Positions 35,427 to 46,476 of a stretch of DNA of 64,000 nt are shown here, one piece after another. Below the pieces are notes generated by a model that had not been told where the DNA came from, did no database searches, and saw only the letters and a list, made by a program, of their open reading frames with translations. This DNA is from Pollenia angustigena. Taxonomy: Eukaryota > Arthropoda > Insecta > Diptera > Polleniidae. Within the stretch, counting starts at the first letter, position 1; the number at the start of each line of letters is the position of its first letter. Location of the stretch: contig OV884059.1 of the NCBI GenBank assembly GCA_930367215.1, forward strand, positions 151,278,511-151,342,510. The letters are read 5' to 3'. The translations under genes were made by a program, and so were the position numbers.

Positions 35427-35513
35427 TTAACCCTAGAAAGATAACGTTATTTTTTTGTACTGAAAAGATAACGATACGTCTGAAAGTCCTATGCTATTTT
35501 ATATCCTTTAAAG

Positions 35514-36552
35514 CAGACGTCACCAACTGGCGGACCGCGGTCCGGATCCGGACCGTGGACCTACTTTATGCGGACCTTGTGTTAACAATACAAAATATTT
35601 TACATGTTGTAACAACAAATTCATGAGAAATATATTACTTAAGTTAGCGATAAAGAAAACGTAACTTCCATTGCTTTCTTATCAGATATTTTTAAACACA
35701 TCAATGATCTGAACCGTAAACTTCAAGGTAAAGGAAAGCTTATATGGGAGCTCCTGACAGAGGTAAAAAGCCTTTTGCGAAAACTCGATCTTTTCAACAT
35801 TGATCTGGATAATGAACGACTGCACTTCCCTAATTTAAAAAAATCTGCAATGACAACGAGCTTGACGTCGGCCAATACAAGACGTTCATTGAGGATCTAA
35901 AATCAGAATTTGAAAACAGATTCGCAGATCTTAAGAAAATCAGGAATGTCGTCGATATCCTCAGTAACATTTACTCTCTGAATCCTGGGGATGAATGGAG
36001 TAATAAAGCTGCAATTATATGCAAAATTAAGCTTCTCTCCAGATGGAAATGATCGATTTCGAAGAAAATACAGTTTTAAAACACCAAAAACAGGAAGTTT
36101 CCTGTCAAGAGTTTTGGATAAAATTTGTTTGTGCTAATAAATACCTAGAATTAAAAAAATTAGCCTTGAAACTTCTCACTTTGTTTGGCTTAACATAAGT
36201 TTGTAAAGCAGCATTTTCTAAGATGAACTTCATTAAAAAAAATTTCCGGAACAGACTTGCCGATGAACATCTCCAAGATTTAATGAGAATAGCCTACACA
36301 AGCTTTGCTTCAAACTTTAGACGGATAGTCCAAGACAAAAAATTTAATTTTTCTCATTAATATTGTAAAAATCCTAAGTACTTAATTTTTTTTTATTCAA
36401 AGCATTTGTTTATTATTAAATAAAATAATGCACCAAAACCCATTCGCTTTATTATTATATTATTTAAATAGTTCAGTTTATTACCTTCCGGTCCGCGGCG
36501 GTCGCGATTTTTAAAAAAACGGACCCCAAATGAAAGTAGTTGGTGACCGCTG
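35514..36552 (+). mobile_element. hAT-C element (1039 bp) nested in piggyBac
   Basis: Ends CAGACGTCACCAACT and AGTTGGTGACCGCTG are inverted. A perfect 8 bp TSD CTTTAAAG flanks it (35506-35513 and 36553-36560). GGACCGCGGTCC-type words occur near both ends. It contains a recognisable transposase pseudogene. Confidence 0.95.
35661..36360 (+). pseudogene. hAT transposase pseudogene, GTF2IRD2/ZBED-like
   Basis: Reading across frames gives AFLSDIFKHINDLNRKLQGK, then VKSLLRKLDLF, HFPNLKK, and finally LALKLLTLFGLT, KAAFSKMNFIKKNFRNRL and LADEHLQDLMRIAYT. This order is typical of the hAT transposase family domesticated in vertebrates as GTF2IRD2 and ZBED5-type genes; LxLFGxTxxCExxFSxM is its dimerisation region. 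Several frameshifts and a stop break it, and the N-terminal BED finger and first catalytic aspartate are missing. It lies within hAT-C and is surely its own decayed transposase. Confidence 0.85.
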
Positions 36553-36989
36553 CTTTAAAGGATATTACCGAAAATAATATTAATGAATTTTATTGTCGAA
36601 ATCATTTATTTTTTCTATTTCTTTTAAAAAAATATAGTTTTTAAATCGAAAATTATTATAAAAATAAAATTCAATTAGCATTATCAAAAATTAAAGAGTT
36701 TTTTTAAAGGACTTCAGTTCGGTTCTAAAAACTTAAAAAAATATTTTCTTTGTACTTTATGTAGATAATGTTATCTGTATTAACTTATATAAACAAAAAA
36801 AATTATTTGAATAACATTATGTGCAAGATTTACAAATTTAAGTTTTGTGGTCGCCACATACAGGTACATACCATTTTGGACATAAGTTTAATTTCTGATA
36901 GACAGAAGTCACCGTATCATCTCTTTTTTGATTCACGCTGTTCTCCACTACAACCTCAATTATTACTTACTGCATCTGGTAAAATTTGT

Positions 36990-37425
36990 TCAATGTTGTC
37001 GGTTAAAGTTTTCGATAAAATAGGGATTTCTAGCCTTAAAATTTAAAAACTTATGGAAATTTCGGCACTGGTCCATTAAACAATTTCCGAAATTATTTCG
37101 GTAGTCAAAAATATCGAAGCATGAAATTGGGTCGTACAGTGATTGGAATTCCCGAGTAGGTCCTCTTGCCGTACGAACTATATTCATTGAAGAAACTCGG
37201 CCATCACTTTGACCCTTCTATGTAGCTCACTTACTTTTATTTCTTAAAATGGGTCGAGATATCGAAATAACGCAGCTATCGGAAGAAGTAGTAAAATGTT
37301 CCGGTTCTTAAGGATTTTCCTGAATCGGTGGTATATTCTCGTCAGGCTCAAGGATGTCAAAAGCTCATCTTCTACATCACTTTGAAGACTATCCTCCAAT
37401 AATTCATCTTCCGATTCGCTCACTT
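36990..37425 (-). pseudogene. piggyBac transposase N-terminal remnant
   Basis: On the minus strand an acidic stretch (about 37425-37330, SESEDELLEDSLQSDVEDEL) is followed by NIVRTARGPTREFQSLYDPI and SCFDIF at 37187-37100. The pattern RxxxGPTREfxxxYDPixxFxxF marks the start of the core domain in piggyBac transposases (DDE_Tnp_1_7 family). Frameshifts separate the pieces, and the catalytic region is absent. It lies inside the piggyBac ends, consistent with an internally deleted copy. Confidence 0.7.
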
Positions 37426-37894
37426 ACAACATTTTTTTAAAACAACACCTTAAAATTCAACCAAAACACAAAGTTGTCTTCGCTGCAAAAGTAACACTAA
37501 ATATAACGATATTTGCGTTTATTTCTCAAAAAATACATAACTTGCAACATACAAACTGCCACCACCAACTAGGTGCTGCTAACAACTAATATTATTGAAC
37601 GTGAGAAAGTTGTATGTTAACAAATGTGAAAGTAAGAGCACAAAATTGAAAAGGGGTACGTCTCGCAGACGTACCTTATCTTTCTAGGGTTAATAACCCA
37701 TTTACATGCTACATATGTTAGACTTCCACGAAGCCATTTGTAAAAAATATTAAGCCCACATTTAAATATTGCGAATCTCATAAGACACGACTTTAAACAA
37801 TTTTGAGGTAATATGCTGGTAATGTCGTATAGTGAACTGCTTTACCAACTCATAGTATTTTCTTGAAAAGAAGTTGTGTTTAAAAAAACATGTA

Positions 37895-38425
37895 CACTAG
37901 AATCGCGATAATTCGTAATCGCAAGGGTCCGGATATTGCTTACGAATTATAGGGGTTTTCGATTTAGCGGGGTTTCGATTTAACGGGGTTAATATAAAAT
38001 AAATACGAATAAACGGGGTTTTTCAATTTATTTACTAAAACGATACAAAAAGCATAAAAACAATTGTTAAAAATAAAATATATAAAAATTATTCATGTAA
38101 CAAACTGACCTTAAGGATGCTTATTTAAAAAAAAAAATCCACACACAAGCAAAAACCCACGCAAAAATAAAATAGTGGTAAACAAAAAATCTTTTTTCCA
38201 TATTTTTGTTGTTGTTATTACGAATTATAAGTGCTAGTTAGCAAACAATTACGATTTATAAGAGGTAAAGAAGATTTTATTTGAAAAAAAATTACGAATT
38301 AGCGAGGGGACCAAAAATGTATGGAAATTTTACGAATTAACGAGATTTTTTCAAGGGACCGACAGTTTATTACGAATTAACGGGAATTATGATTTATCGG
38401 GCTACGAATTATCGGGATTTGACTG
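37895..38425. mobile_element. pogo/Tigger-like MITE (531 bp)
   Basis: Left CACTAGAATCGCGATAATTC and complement of the right CAGTCAAATCCCGATAATTC are inverted ends of the kind seen in pogo/Tigger members of Tc1/mariner. TA flanks both ends (37893-37894 and 38426-38427). TACGAATTAACG words repeat in the right half. No transposase remains. Confidence 0.8.
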
Positions 38426-38474
38426 TATTAATATTTTAGAAAATAAAGTAGCCAAAATTAAAAAAAAATTATAG

Positions 38475-39059
38475 TAATCAGTATTGTGGTTATTTTGTTG
38501 AACTATTTATGGTTTTTAATCCAAATTTTTTTAATATTTTTAATTAGGCTTAAGTTCATGAAATTTAGTTTTTATTAAATTATTTTTATGAAGAAAGGAA
38601 TTTTACAACATGAAAATCAATTAAAATTGTTATTGATAATCTTTCATTCTTGACGTGGCTCGGGCTCGAACCCTGGCCGGCAGGTTACCATGACATGAAA
38701 AAACTGAAGTAAAGGAAAAAACATGTAAAATCAATTAAAATGGATAATCATTCAGGAAAGCAAATTTCGATCTACCAAATGTTAAAATACAATTTGGTTT
38801 AAGGATTGATGTTTGACTAGTGACGTCAGCAGTCGTCGATGGCTGCGAGTGTAAGACGGCAAATCCATCTGAGGAGATCGAGTGGTTGCGATCGAAACAT
38901 GTCATGGTAACCTGCCGGCCAGGGTTCAAGCCCGAGCCACGTCAAGAATGAAAGATTATCAATAACAATTTTAATTGATTTTCATGTTGTAAAATTCCTT
39001 TCTTCATAAAAATAATTTAATAAAAATTAAATTTCATGAACTTAAGCCTAATTAAAAAT
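38475..39059. mobile_element. SINE-like fold-back insertion (585 bp)
   Basis: 38475-38697 is the reverse complement of the 3' part of the SINE-like unit seen at 4531-5502, and 38702-39059 is a nearly full unit in the plus orientation. The two arms pair over about 190 bases (CTCGGGCTCGAACCCTGGCC against the segment near 38910-38938). It is flanked by direct repeats ATTAAAAAAAAATTATAG (38457-38474) and the same with one more A (39060-39078). A box B-like GTTCAAGCC lies near 38926. Confidence 0.8.
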
Positions 39060-39078
39060 ATTAAAAAAAAAATTATAG

Positions 39079-40911
39079 AAAAAATTATTGGTTAGAAATT
39101 AAGCAAGAAAAACCTAAATGGGGTTCTATTACTTTCGATAAGTACTTCGAGAAATTTCAAACGAAAACGATTTTGCGCTCGATGACTTCACAACTGTTGC
39201 ACTGTGTTACTCAAGAAACTCCTTGAAAGAAATAACAATCATAATCAATAATTTGTTTTATTTTATTTGCAGTTTTATTGCATATAGTGAGTCATCCACA
39301 TGATTGGAATGCATTTACATATGTTGCATATGAGGCATGTGTTGACATGTTCAATTTGTATGTTCATGTGTGCAAAATCGCTGTAAAAACTATGCACAAA
39401 TTTAATTTCAATGTATTCGACAGTGTCTTTATTAGTCATTGCCAATCATGTATGATTGACATTGGATGAACCGGCAATTGCATGATTTGACATATGCTGC
39501 TTTGTTGTAGAGTTCAACATTTGCAGGCCTTTAGCCAGTATATAGCACAAATGACTTAAATTTTGTCTAAAACTTGTCCGTTTAGACGCTTAAAGGACAC
39601 ATTTTATTCTTGACAACAAAAATCATTCGGAAAAGCCAATCAATAAATTTAGGACATAAATCCTCAATAAGGTAGGTCATATTTCGATTAATCAAGATAC
39701 ATAGCAGCTGTTTGCTTCGTAAATTATTAAGAAAATTATAACAACTGCAAGTTAATGATGTTTATATGTTTAAATGTGACTTTAGAGTTGGAAATTGCTT
39801 TCCTGTCTCCCGTTGGTTAAAGGTTTGAAAAAAATTTAAAGCTTGTGTATTTTTTTGTATGTAAATCGATCTACATATGTTATACATAACATCAAAATCG
39901 GTAAGATAGTTTCGGTTGGGCAGAAATAGCCCATCTGTTTACTTTACTAGCTTTAAAAAAAATATAAACCCTGTGTGTTTTTTTACGCTGAACTATCTGT
40001 GATTAAAATTTCAGCAAAATTGGTTAAACCTTTATTTCCGGAAAGGCAGTTATTCTCCCTATGTCTTCCAATTTCATTAAAATCGGTTCATCTATTTAGC
40101 CGATAAAGCGTAGAAAGCGGATAACACTGTGCTAGTTGAAAAACAGACAAGCCGGAAACCTGTCGTTTTATCTAGTGGTGCTTTTTAGGTTACCTCTTGT
40201 TTTTGAGATGTATCGTTATTTCGAAAATGGCGGAGGTCGCACCATGTATATTTGCGTACCTAAAAAAAAAAGTTTATTGACGAACAAAACGAAATTAAGC
40301 AATAAAATTAACTTAAAAAATAACGTTGCGTAGTCGATTTAGAAATATAATATTTTTGGCAAAATTTCGAAATTTTTGTTGGTTAAAAATTCATAAAAAA
40401 TTGGAAAATGAGCTATGCATCTAGTTTTTTCTGCACATATAGAAAACAATGTTTCATACAAAACAAGCCATACATTATTTAAATCTTTCATAAAAGAAGA
40501 ACCATATTAATAAAATTTAAGAATTTCATAAAATGCAATATTTGTATCGGGGGTCCCCTAAGAAATGGCGATAAAGTGTAACTACGACTCGAAAATAACG
40601 TGAAATACACTTACAATGGAACTTCTAAGCGTTCTGGAATAAGACTTAATTTTAAGACATAAATTAATGTCGATAAAACCAAGTCAATAAAAATTAAATC
40701 GACTAGAAATGTTAACTTTATTCTAGGCAACCGTATGATTGATGATATTCCTGAATATACTTACCTCTGCCCATGCTTGTAACTCTCGCGTCGAGAAACT
40801 TTTCGATTTAAATGTGTGAGATGAAACAAAAATGCCATATTTTGAAACAAACAGCTGTTTTTCTCGCTTAACTGTGTCTGTAACTTTTTTTTGGCGAGTA
40901 CAAGCTGTCAC
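39079..40911. other. No gene seen
   Basis: AT-rich. A 63-codon frame (39278-39469) follows a splice-acceptor-like TTTTATTTTATTTGCAG but begins with TTG and shows no motif. GTGTCTGTAAC and GGCGAG words near 40875-40900 recur inverted near 42225-42265, suggesting a further element around hAT-D. Confidence 0.45.
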
Positions 40912-42206
40912 CAGTGTTGCCAGAACTTTAAGAGGTAAAATCAGCAAAAAACCATAATTTTTCATCAAAAAATCTGGAAAATCTACGTCAAGATTTTAAA
41001 AATCTTCAATAAATCTTCAAAACTTTATTTCTTACATTTTTTATGTAGTTTATTTAGAAAACTACAAAAACAATTCATTTCGATATATACGGCCATGTTC
41101 TGGAATTTGAAATCGATGGTAAATAGTATGAGGTATAAAAAAGGAAATATTTTTTTGAACTTTCAACACAGCAAAGTTTTAAAAATTGGTTATATTTTAA
41201 TTTTACTCAAATACGATTTTCAGAGCATGACTGATAATTTTTCCAACCTTCTTCTCAAGCTGAGTAGGGATTAATCACAACTTTGGTATCTTAAACAACA
41301 AATTAAAAGTTAATTTCTTGAGATGTTATTTAACCATCAAGGGTCTTATTGAAATTACAAGAGATGAAATATTGCAACTATTAAAGATATTTATACGAGT
41401 GCTGGGATACTATCGATATTTATCTATAGTTTCGATTTCAGAATCGATACTATCGATATTGCTATCGACTGAATGTTTGTACTTACACAGGAAAATTTTA
41501 ACTAGTTTTTTATCAGGCTACAGTTCGTTGTTTTTATCACTTTGTTGAACATATGAGACGTATGTTTGTTCGCACGTTATTTCAGATGACAGTTCTTGAA
41601 AAATTGTGCTGCTGATAAGCACCTTTCTTTAGGAACTGAAGTAGCAGGGACTATAAGATATTTTATTGTAATTCGGTTCGAATTAACAATAATAAGTAAA
41701 AACTTGCGACAAAAAACTGTGTGTGTATAGCTGCTGTTACATGTCTTCATAGCTATATTTTAAGTAATAATAATATCGATATTTTACCTATCGATATAGT
41801 AAGACTATCGATAGTACTATCGACAGTTTCCGAGCACTAGTTTATGCATAAGTACATATGAATATATACGTACATACGCATATTATTTCGTATAAAATCA
41901 GACAACATAAGTCCGGCGATATTAATGTGTCAAGACAATGCTAATTTTTAATTTTTAATTAATCTTTTGTGAATAAAATTCCTACTAATGAATCTTTTTC
42001 CAAACGGTTCTTCTATGAATGAAAAATATTTTTCGTTTATCAACGCAAGATGTGGAAATACTACAAACATAACTGACAATGTAAAGAAATTTCTACAGAC
42101 CTAAAAAATCTGCAATTTTAAACCAAAAAACTTCAAAACTGCATTTTGACAATTTTGGGAATAAAATCTGCAAAATGCAGATAAATCTGCACTTCTGGCA
42201 TCGCTG
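40912..42206. mobile_element. hAT-D element (1295 bp)
   Basis: Ends CAGTGTTGCCAGAA and TTCTGGCATCGCTG are inverted with few mismatches. A perfect 8 bp TSD GCTGTCAC flanks it (40904-40911 and 42207-42214). Subterminal regions repeat AAATCTGCA / AAATCTTCA words. No transposase. Another hAT is nested inside. Confidence 0.95.
41397..41839. mobile_element. hAT-like MITE nested in hAT-D (443 bp)
   Basis: Ends GAGTGCTGGGATACTATCGA and complement of the right TAGTGCTCGGAAACTGTCGA are inverted repeats; both ends are rich in TATCGATA. The flanks ATTTATAC and GTTTATGC match at 6 of 8 positions, a plausible decayed TSD. Confidence 0.7.
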
Positions 42207-42214
42207 GCTGTCAC

Positions 42215-42868
42215 GTAAGGAAATTACTCGCCAATTTACAGAAAAAGTGTGTCTGTAACATTTTGGTGAGAAAATTTCCCGCTTTGAACTGTCAAATAAG
42301 CTAAGGAATAAAAATGGGGCGAGAAAAAATTTTAACATTAAAAAAAATTAAAAATGCAAATTATAATAATATTTTGTTCTTTGCACAATTTTTCATTGTT
42401 TAATTATTTTGCTTTTAACATTTTTATAAAATATGTATATGAATGTATTCAAAGCTCGTTTGCAAACAACAAACATTAAGCTACGTTCAAAATCAAAAAA
42501 ACAATTTCGTTTTTTCTTCTATCTTTTTTCTTCCCAAAGTATTTCATATATTTTCCTCTCATTTTTAGAACAAAAATGTAACTAAAATTTTTTTAAAAAT
42601 GTAACTAAAGTTGAGTCAACTAGAACTTCAGCAACAATTTGTATGAAATTGTTTCTGACGTTTAAAATAATTTTTTTTTAGTTTTGAATGAAAATTTTAA
42701 CAAAATGTTTACAAATATTAAAATAAATGCATAATATTGTTGTGGCTAAAATTTGCGAACGGTTTATTGATGCAAAATGTGTGTTGTTACAAAAGAAATT
42801 GTTGCTCTATTATGAACACCAAGTGAAAATGTTTTTTTTGATTGTGAACGCAGCTTTAAAGTCGCACT
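42215..42868. other. No gene seen
   Basis: AT-rich, no recognised feature apart from GTGTCTGTAAC near 42250. Confidence 0.5.
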
Positions 42869-42870
42869 TA

Positions 42871-43115
42871 AGTCCCCATTTACATTATACGATTTTTGTC
42901 GTTGCGATTCTTACACTATAGGCGAGAGGAGAGAGAGGAATTAAAAGGGGTACATTAGCGAGTGTACTCTTCGATTCGTTTTGTTTGCTCATTCGTTCTC
43001 TCATCTGTCGAAAACTGTATGTATTTAAGTTCGGTGGCACATACAAAGTTTTAACGACAAAAATCGAACAACATAAATATCAGACTGACTTAAATGTAAA
43101 ATGTAAATGGGGACT
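42871..43115. mobile_element. MITE (245 bp)
   Basis: AGTCCCCATTTACATT at the left is repeated inverted at the right end (43100-43115). A second inverted pair, CGATTTTTGTCG against CGACAAAAATCG, lies inside. TA flanks both ends; a TTA reading is also possible. Confidence 0.7.
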
Positions 43116-43204
43116 TACAATATTTGGTATAGACGACGGTTGTATTTTCGCCGCCGTCGTTGAAAAATGTTCAATTTTAGTAAATTTTGGCCGCCGTTAA
43201 CGAT

Positions 43205-43640
43205 ATGTGTGACTACGGTTGCTAAACCTCTTTGGTATCAGAAAAAGCAGCAGAAAACTCCAATCTTTTTTTAAACGATGCTTGAGGAACACTCTAAGAC
43301 TATGGTTGCAAGGCAATTGGATCACCAATGAAGAACTATATCTGAGGTGCAACCAAATACCGGTAAACCTAGAGTTTAGAGAAAGGACGTGGAGGTGGAT
43401 TAGGTACACCATAAGAAAGCAACGATATATGTTAAATGACTCTTGATTGGAATCCACAAGGGCAGCGAAATAGAGGCCGACCTAGGGGATCTTGGAGGCG
43501 CAGTTTAATGAATGATATTGAAAGAGAGAATAATATACTCACATGGTCTCAAGTTAAGGCAACAGCAAATAATCGACAGAAATGGAAATCATTTACTACG
43601 GCACTATGCGCCAATAATCGGCGCCAAAGCAACTAATAAT
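43205..43640 (+). pseudogene. 3' end of a non-LTR retrotransposon ORF2
   Basis: Two overlapping frames read WLQGNWITNEELYLRC, RTWRWIRYTIRK and then LDWNPQGQRNRGRPRGSWRR and SQVKATANNRQKWKSFTTAL. This is the C-terminal tail of a widespread endonuclease/reverse-transcriptase family in which ALDWNPQGxRxRGRPxxTWRR is diagnostic. A one-base frameshift near 43440 joins the halves out of frame. Only the last ~140 codons are present, so the copy is heavily 5'-truncated. Confidence 0.85.
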
Positions 43641-43785
43641 AAAATGTTAAGGACAAAAAACTAATTGAGGTCGGTTATACATTATATAGTATGTATTGAA
43701 CCTAGTCTGGGAGCCCACTTAAGGAATGGAGATAGCGGTTAGGTATGTTAGAAATAAATGATGAAGATGAAAAATAAAGTGAGAT
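43641..43785 (+). other. 3' UTR of the truncated LINE
   Basis: Ends in ATGATGAAGATGAAAAATAA, a short repeat-type tail as found at LINE 3' ends. The following sequence is unrelated. Confidence 0.55.
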
Positions 43786-44471
43786 TGGTTATACATTTCA
43801 CCCATCTAGGGGCATCCTAGACGCTGCAGGGTCCAAATTTGAGTATTTTATTAAACCGCCGTATTTATATGGTTGAAATTCTTAAGTCTGGCCCCTGCAG
43901 CGGAATTTTGACTTTTTAGTGTTTTCAATAAAGTAAACCGTTTTTGAGGTATGCGAATATATGTTGTGGAACCTCCTCCATTTTCGCAATAACTAACGGT
44001 GTAGATTAATATTTTCTAAGTATAGGAGGCTTAGCCCCTCTGGAACCTATCCTTAGCACTTTAGTAGAACGTAAAAAGCCTATGTCCGTTAGGAGGTTCC
44101 ATTCTTTATTTTGTTTAAAACGTTTTTTAAATCGGACCGGCACACAAAACTTTGCTCCATATACAATAATAAGGTGAAACAATGTTGTTCCAATGTTTAA
44201 AAAAATTACTGTACTGTTCGTATCTAAATAAATTACATGTAGGAAGAACCTTTTTTTATGTTAAATGCGTTTCACCGCTGCTAGAGTTCACTAAACTTGT
44301 CCTAATTTTTAATAAAATTTTACAAGAAATATTAAACTTAATTCATGTAATAGGAAAAAAATTATTAAAAATTTATTTTAAAGAAGTACCACAATTTTTA
44401 AGTTAGTATTTGGTAAAAAAGACATTCTTTTTTGATATGAGCCCGCACTTTATTTAAAGTATGTATTAGTA
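43786..44471. other. No gene seen
   Basis: No recognised feature; the 74-codon frame at 44182-44406 shows no motif. Confidence 0.45.
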
Positions 44472-45857
44472 CCCTACAGATAATATTTGACTACGTGATC
44501 AATTGTGGCTTAAATGGACTATTTACAACATGATCCAATGTACTGTAGTATGGACCACGTTATAAAAATTAACATGCAGTGCTGCCAACAACTGCATGAT
44601 GTATACTTTTCTATAGTTTACAGTATTACACATTGGTAGCCCTGATGGTGTCCATTAGACTGGTCGCAATTTTTTTTTTAATTTAATTGTTTGCGCTGCT
44701 TAAAATATGAGGTTTGGTGTAAGAAATCATGATCTAATTTTTCAGGTCAATCCGACGGTGCCTAGCCGTGCCGGGTGGGGCCCAAAGTTCCCCATATTAT
44801 AAAAAAAATCTTTTCTATTAGATCTTTATAGTTATACTAGTTGAAAAGCCGAAAATCAAAAATATGGCTTCGATACGATCTTCCGCAGAGAAAGTACTTC
44901 AAGTGTGCCAAATTTCAGCTTCCTATGTCATCAGATGGCTTCAGAAAATTGCGGAAAGAATAGGACATACATGCAAACATCCTGACATACTAAGAAATTA
45001 AATATTGTATAGATAAATTAACATATGTTCGCGCAACTCAAAAACGCTTTAGCTTATTGAAAAACTAAAAAAACCGAAATTACGCAATAAAATTTACTTT
45101 AAGAAAGGTAAAACGTTTTTCTTATATGCGCAGTCGTTTTAGAAACATAATTTTTTTTCTGGAAAAAAAAAATTTTTTAATTAAAATTTCGGAATTTTTG
45201 TTTTTAAAAATTCATAAAAAATTTAAAAATCGTAACGAAGCCATATTTTTGATTTTCGGCTTTTCAACTAGTATAACTATAAAGATCTGATAGAAAAGAT
45301 GTTTTTTTTATAATATGGGGAACTTTGGGCCCCACCCGGCACGGCTAGGCACCGTCGGATTGACCTGAAAAATTAGATCATGATTTCTTACACCAAACCT
45401 CATATTTTGAGCAGCGCAAACAATTAAATTAAAAAAAAAAAATCCCATACAAGATGCGACCAGTCTAGTGTCCATTATAAATTGTTTATTTAAAAGTAAC
45501 AGTTTGTGAACTTTGTGGAAAAAGGTAAAACAAATAAAAATACCAAGTAAATATATTTAATAATAGCAATACCATAAAAAGCGATAAGTAAAAAATGAAA
45601 AAGAAAAATGCTTAAACTACCCCTTAAGTGTACTCCATACTGTAGTTACATGGAGTACTTTTAAAACTGACCAACCTAAGTACTCCATGGAGTAGTTTAG
45701 GGACTAATTCGGTGAGTTAAATGGTCCCCTCTTAGGACATCGTAATGTTAAATGGACCACCATTTACCCATATATTTCGAGTAGTTTTGGAGTACTCCTG
45801 CTCCTTTATGGACTACTCTTTACATGCATGTATGGACTAGTCTCGTTATCTGCAGGG
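44472..45857. mobile_element. Outer DNA element interrupted by a fold-back hAT
   Basis: CCCTACAGATAA at the left pairs with TTATCTGCAGGG at the right (11 of 12). The right half has repeated GGAGTACT / TGGACTACT words (about 45630-45840), and the left half related TGGACTATT words. The fold-back hAT lies within. TSD uncertain (TA). Confidence 0.55.
44656..45467. mobile_element. Fold-back hAT with ~225 bp terminal inverted repeats (812 bp)
   Basis: Begins TAGACTGGTCGCA and ends TGCGACCAGTCTA. The arms (about 44656-44880 and 45237-45467) are nearly identical inverted copies, including CCGTGCCGGGTGGGGCCCAA. The 8 bp GTGTCCAT is duplicated at 44648-44655 and 45468-45475. The 350 bp centre carries no recognised gene. 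Confidence 0.95.
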
Positions 45858-46323
45858 TAATGCTCTGGATGAATCTTAAAAAATTGTTGCCGTAACTTAA
45901 AAAAAGCAAAAAAAATTTTGATGGACAAATAAAAAAACTGAACTGATAATCAAAGGAGAAACTAACCACATTTTAGTTCTAACTTAGAGATATATGATCT
46001 TTTTAGAGGCCCAAAACGCATTTATTATTTTTTATAATTTAGAACTTTAGATTAAAAGCTATAAATATTTTTCTGTACGATAAAATTATCCTATTTGCTT
46101 TGTACTGTGTTTAGAAATTAGCGTTCTAAAGAAATTAACTTCAAGAAAATCTCTACCGTTATTAGACATCATTAGTATATAGCCGTAAAAAATGCATGTT
46201 GTTTTTGCAATAAAATATGAAAATCGTCAATATTTACTTTAAATTTAAAAAAAACTGACTGCACCACTGCCCTTACTATTGATGTAAAGAAAAAAATTTA
46301 CCACATTTTGAGTCTAATGTGTA
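45858..46323. other. No gene seen
   Basis: AT-rich, no recognised feature. Confidence 0.5.
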
Positions 46324-46430
46324 GTTTATACAACACGAGCGTTTTACTCGTCCGTTCACAAAATTTCGAAATTTGTTTTTGTTTTAAATGTAAGTTGAAC
46401 GGACGAGTAAGGCGCTCGTGTTCTATAAAC
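46324..46430. mobile_element. 107 bp hairpin MITE
   Basis: GTTTATACAACACGAGCGTT and complement of the right end GTTTATAGAACACGAGCGCC begin a ~35 bp inverted repeat that continues TACTCGTCCGTTCA, with a ~37 bp loop. Confidence 0.8.
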
Positions 46431-46476
46431 ACCACATAAGTGTAATTTTTGTGCTTTTTACGGAACACCAAATTGA

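Larger units (their letters stand above)
35431..37689 (-). mobile_element. piggyBac element with nested hAT-C
   Basis: The left end CCCTAGAAAGATAA and right end TTATCTTTCTAGGG are perfect 14 bp inverted repeats, matching the canonical piggyBac terminus. Each is flanked by TTAA (35427-35430 and 37690-37693), the fixed piggyBac target. Removing the nested hAT leaves about 1.2 kb, too short for a full transposase gene, so the copy is a deletion derivative. Confidence 0.95.

Noticed and set aside
39278..39469. 63-codon frame after an acceptor-like TTTGCAG
   Set aside because: Starts with TTG, has no recognisable domain, and no donor or neighbouring exon was found.
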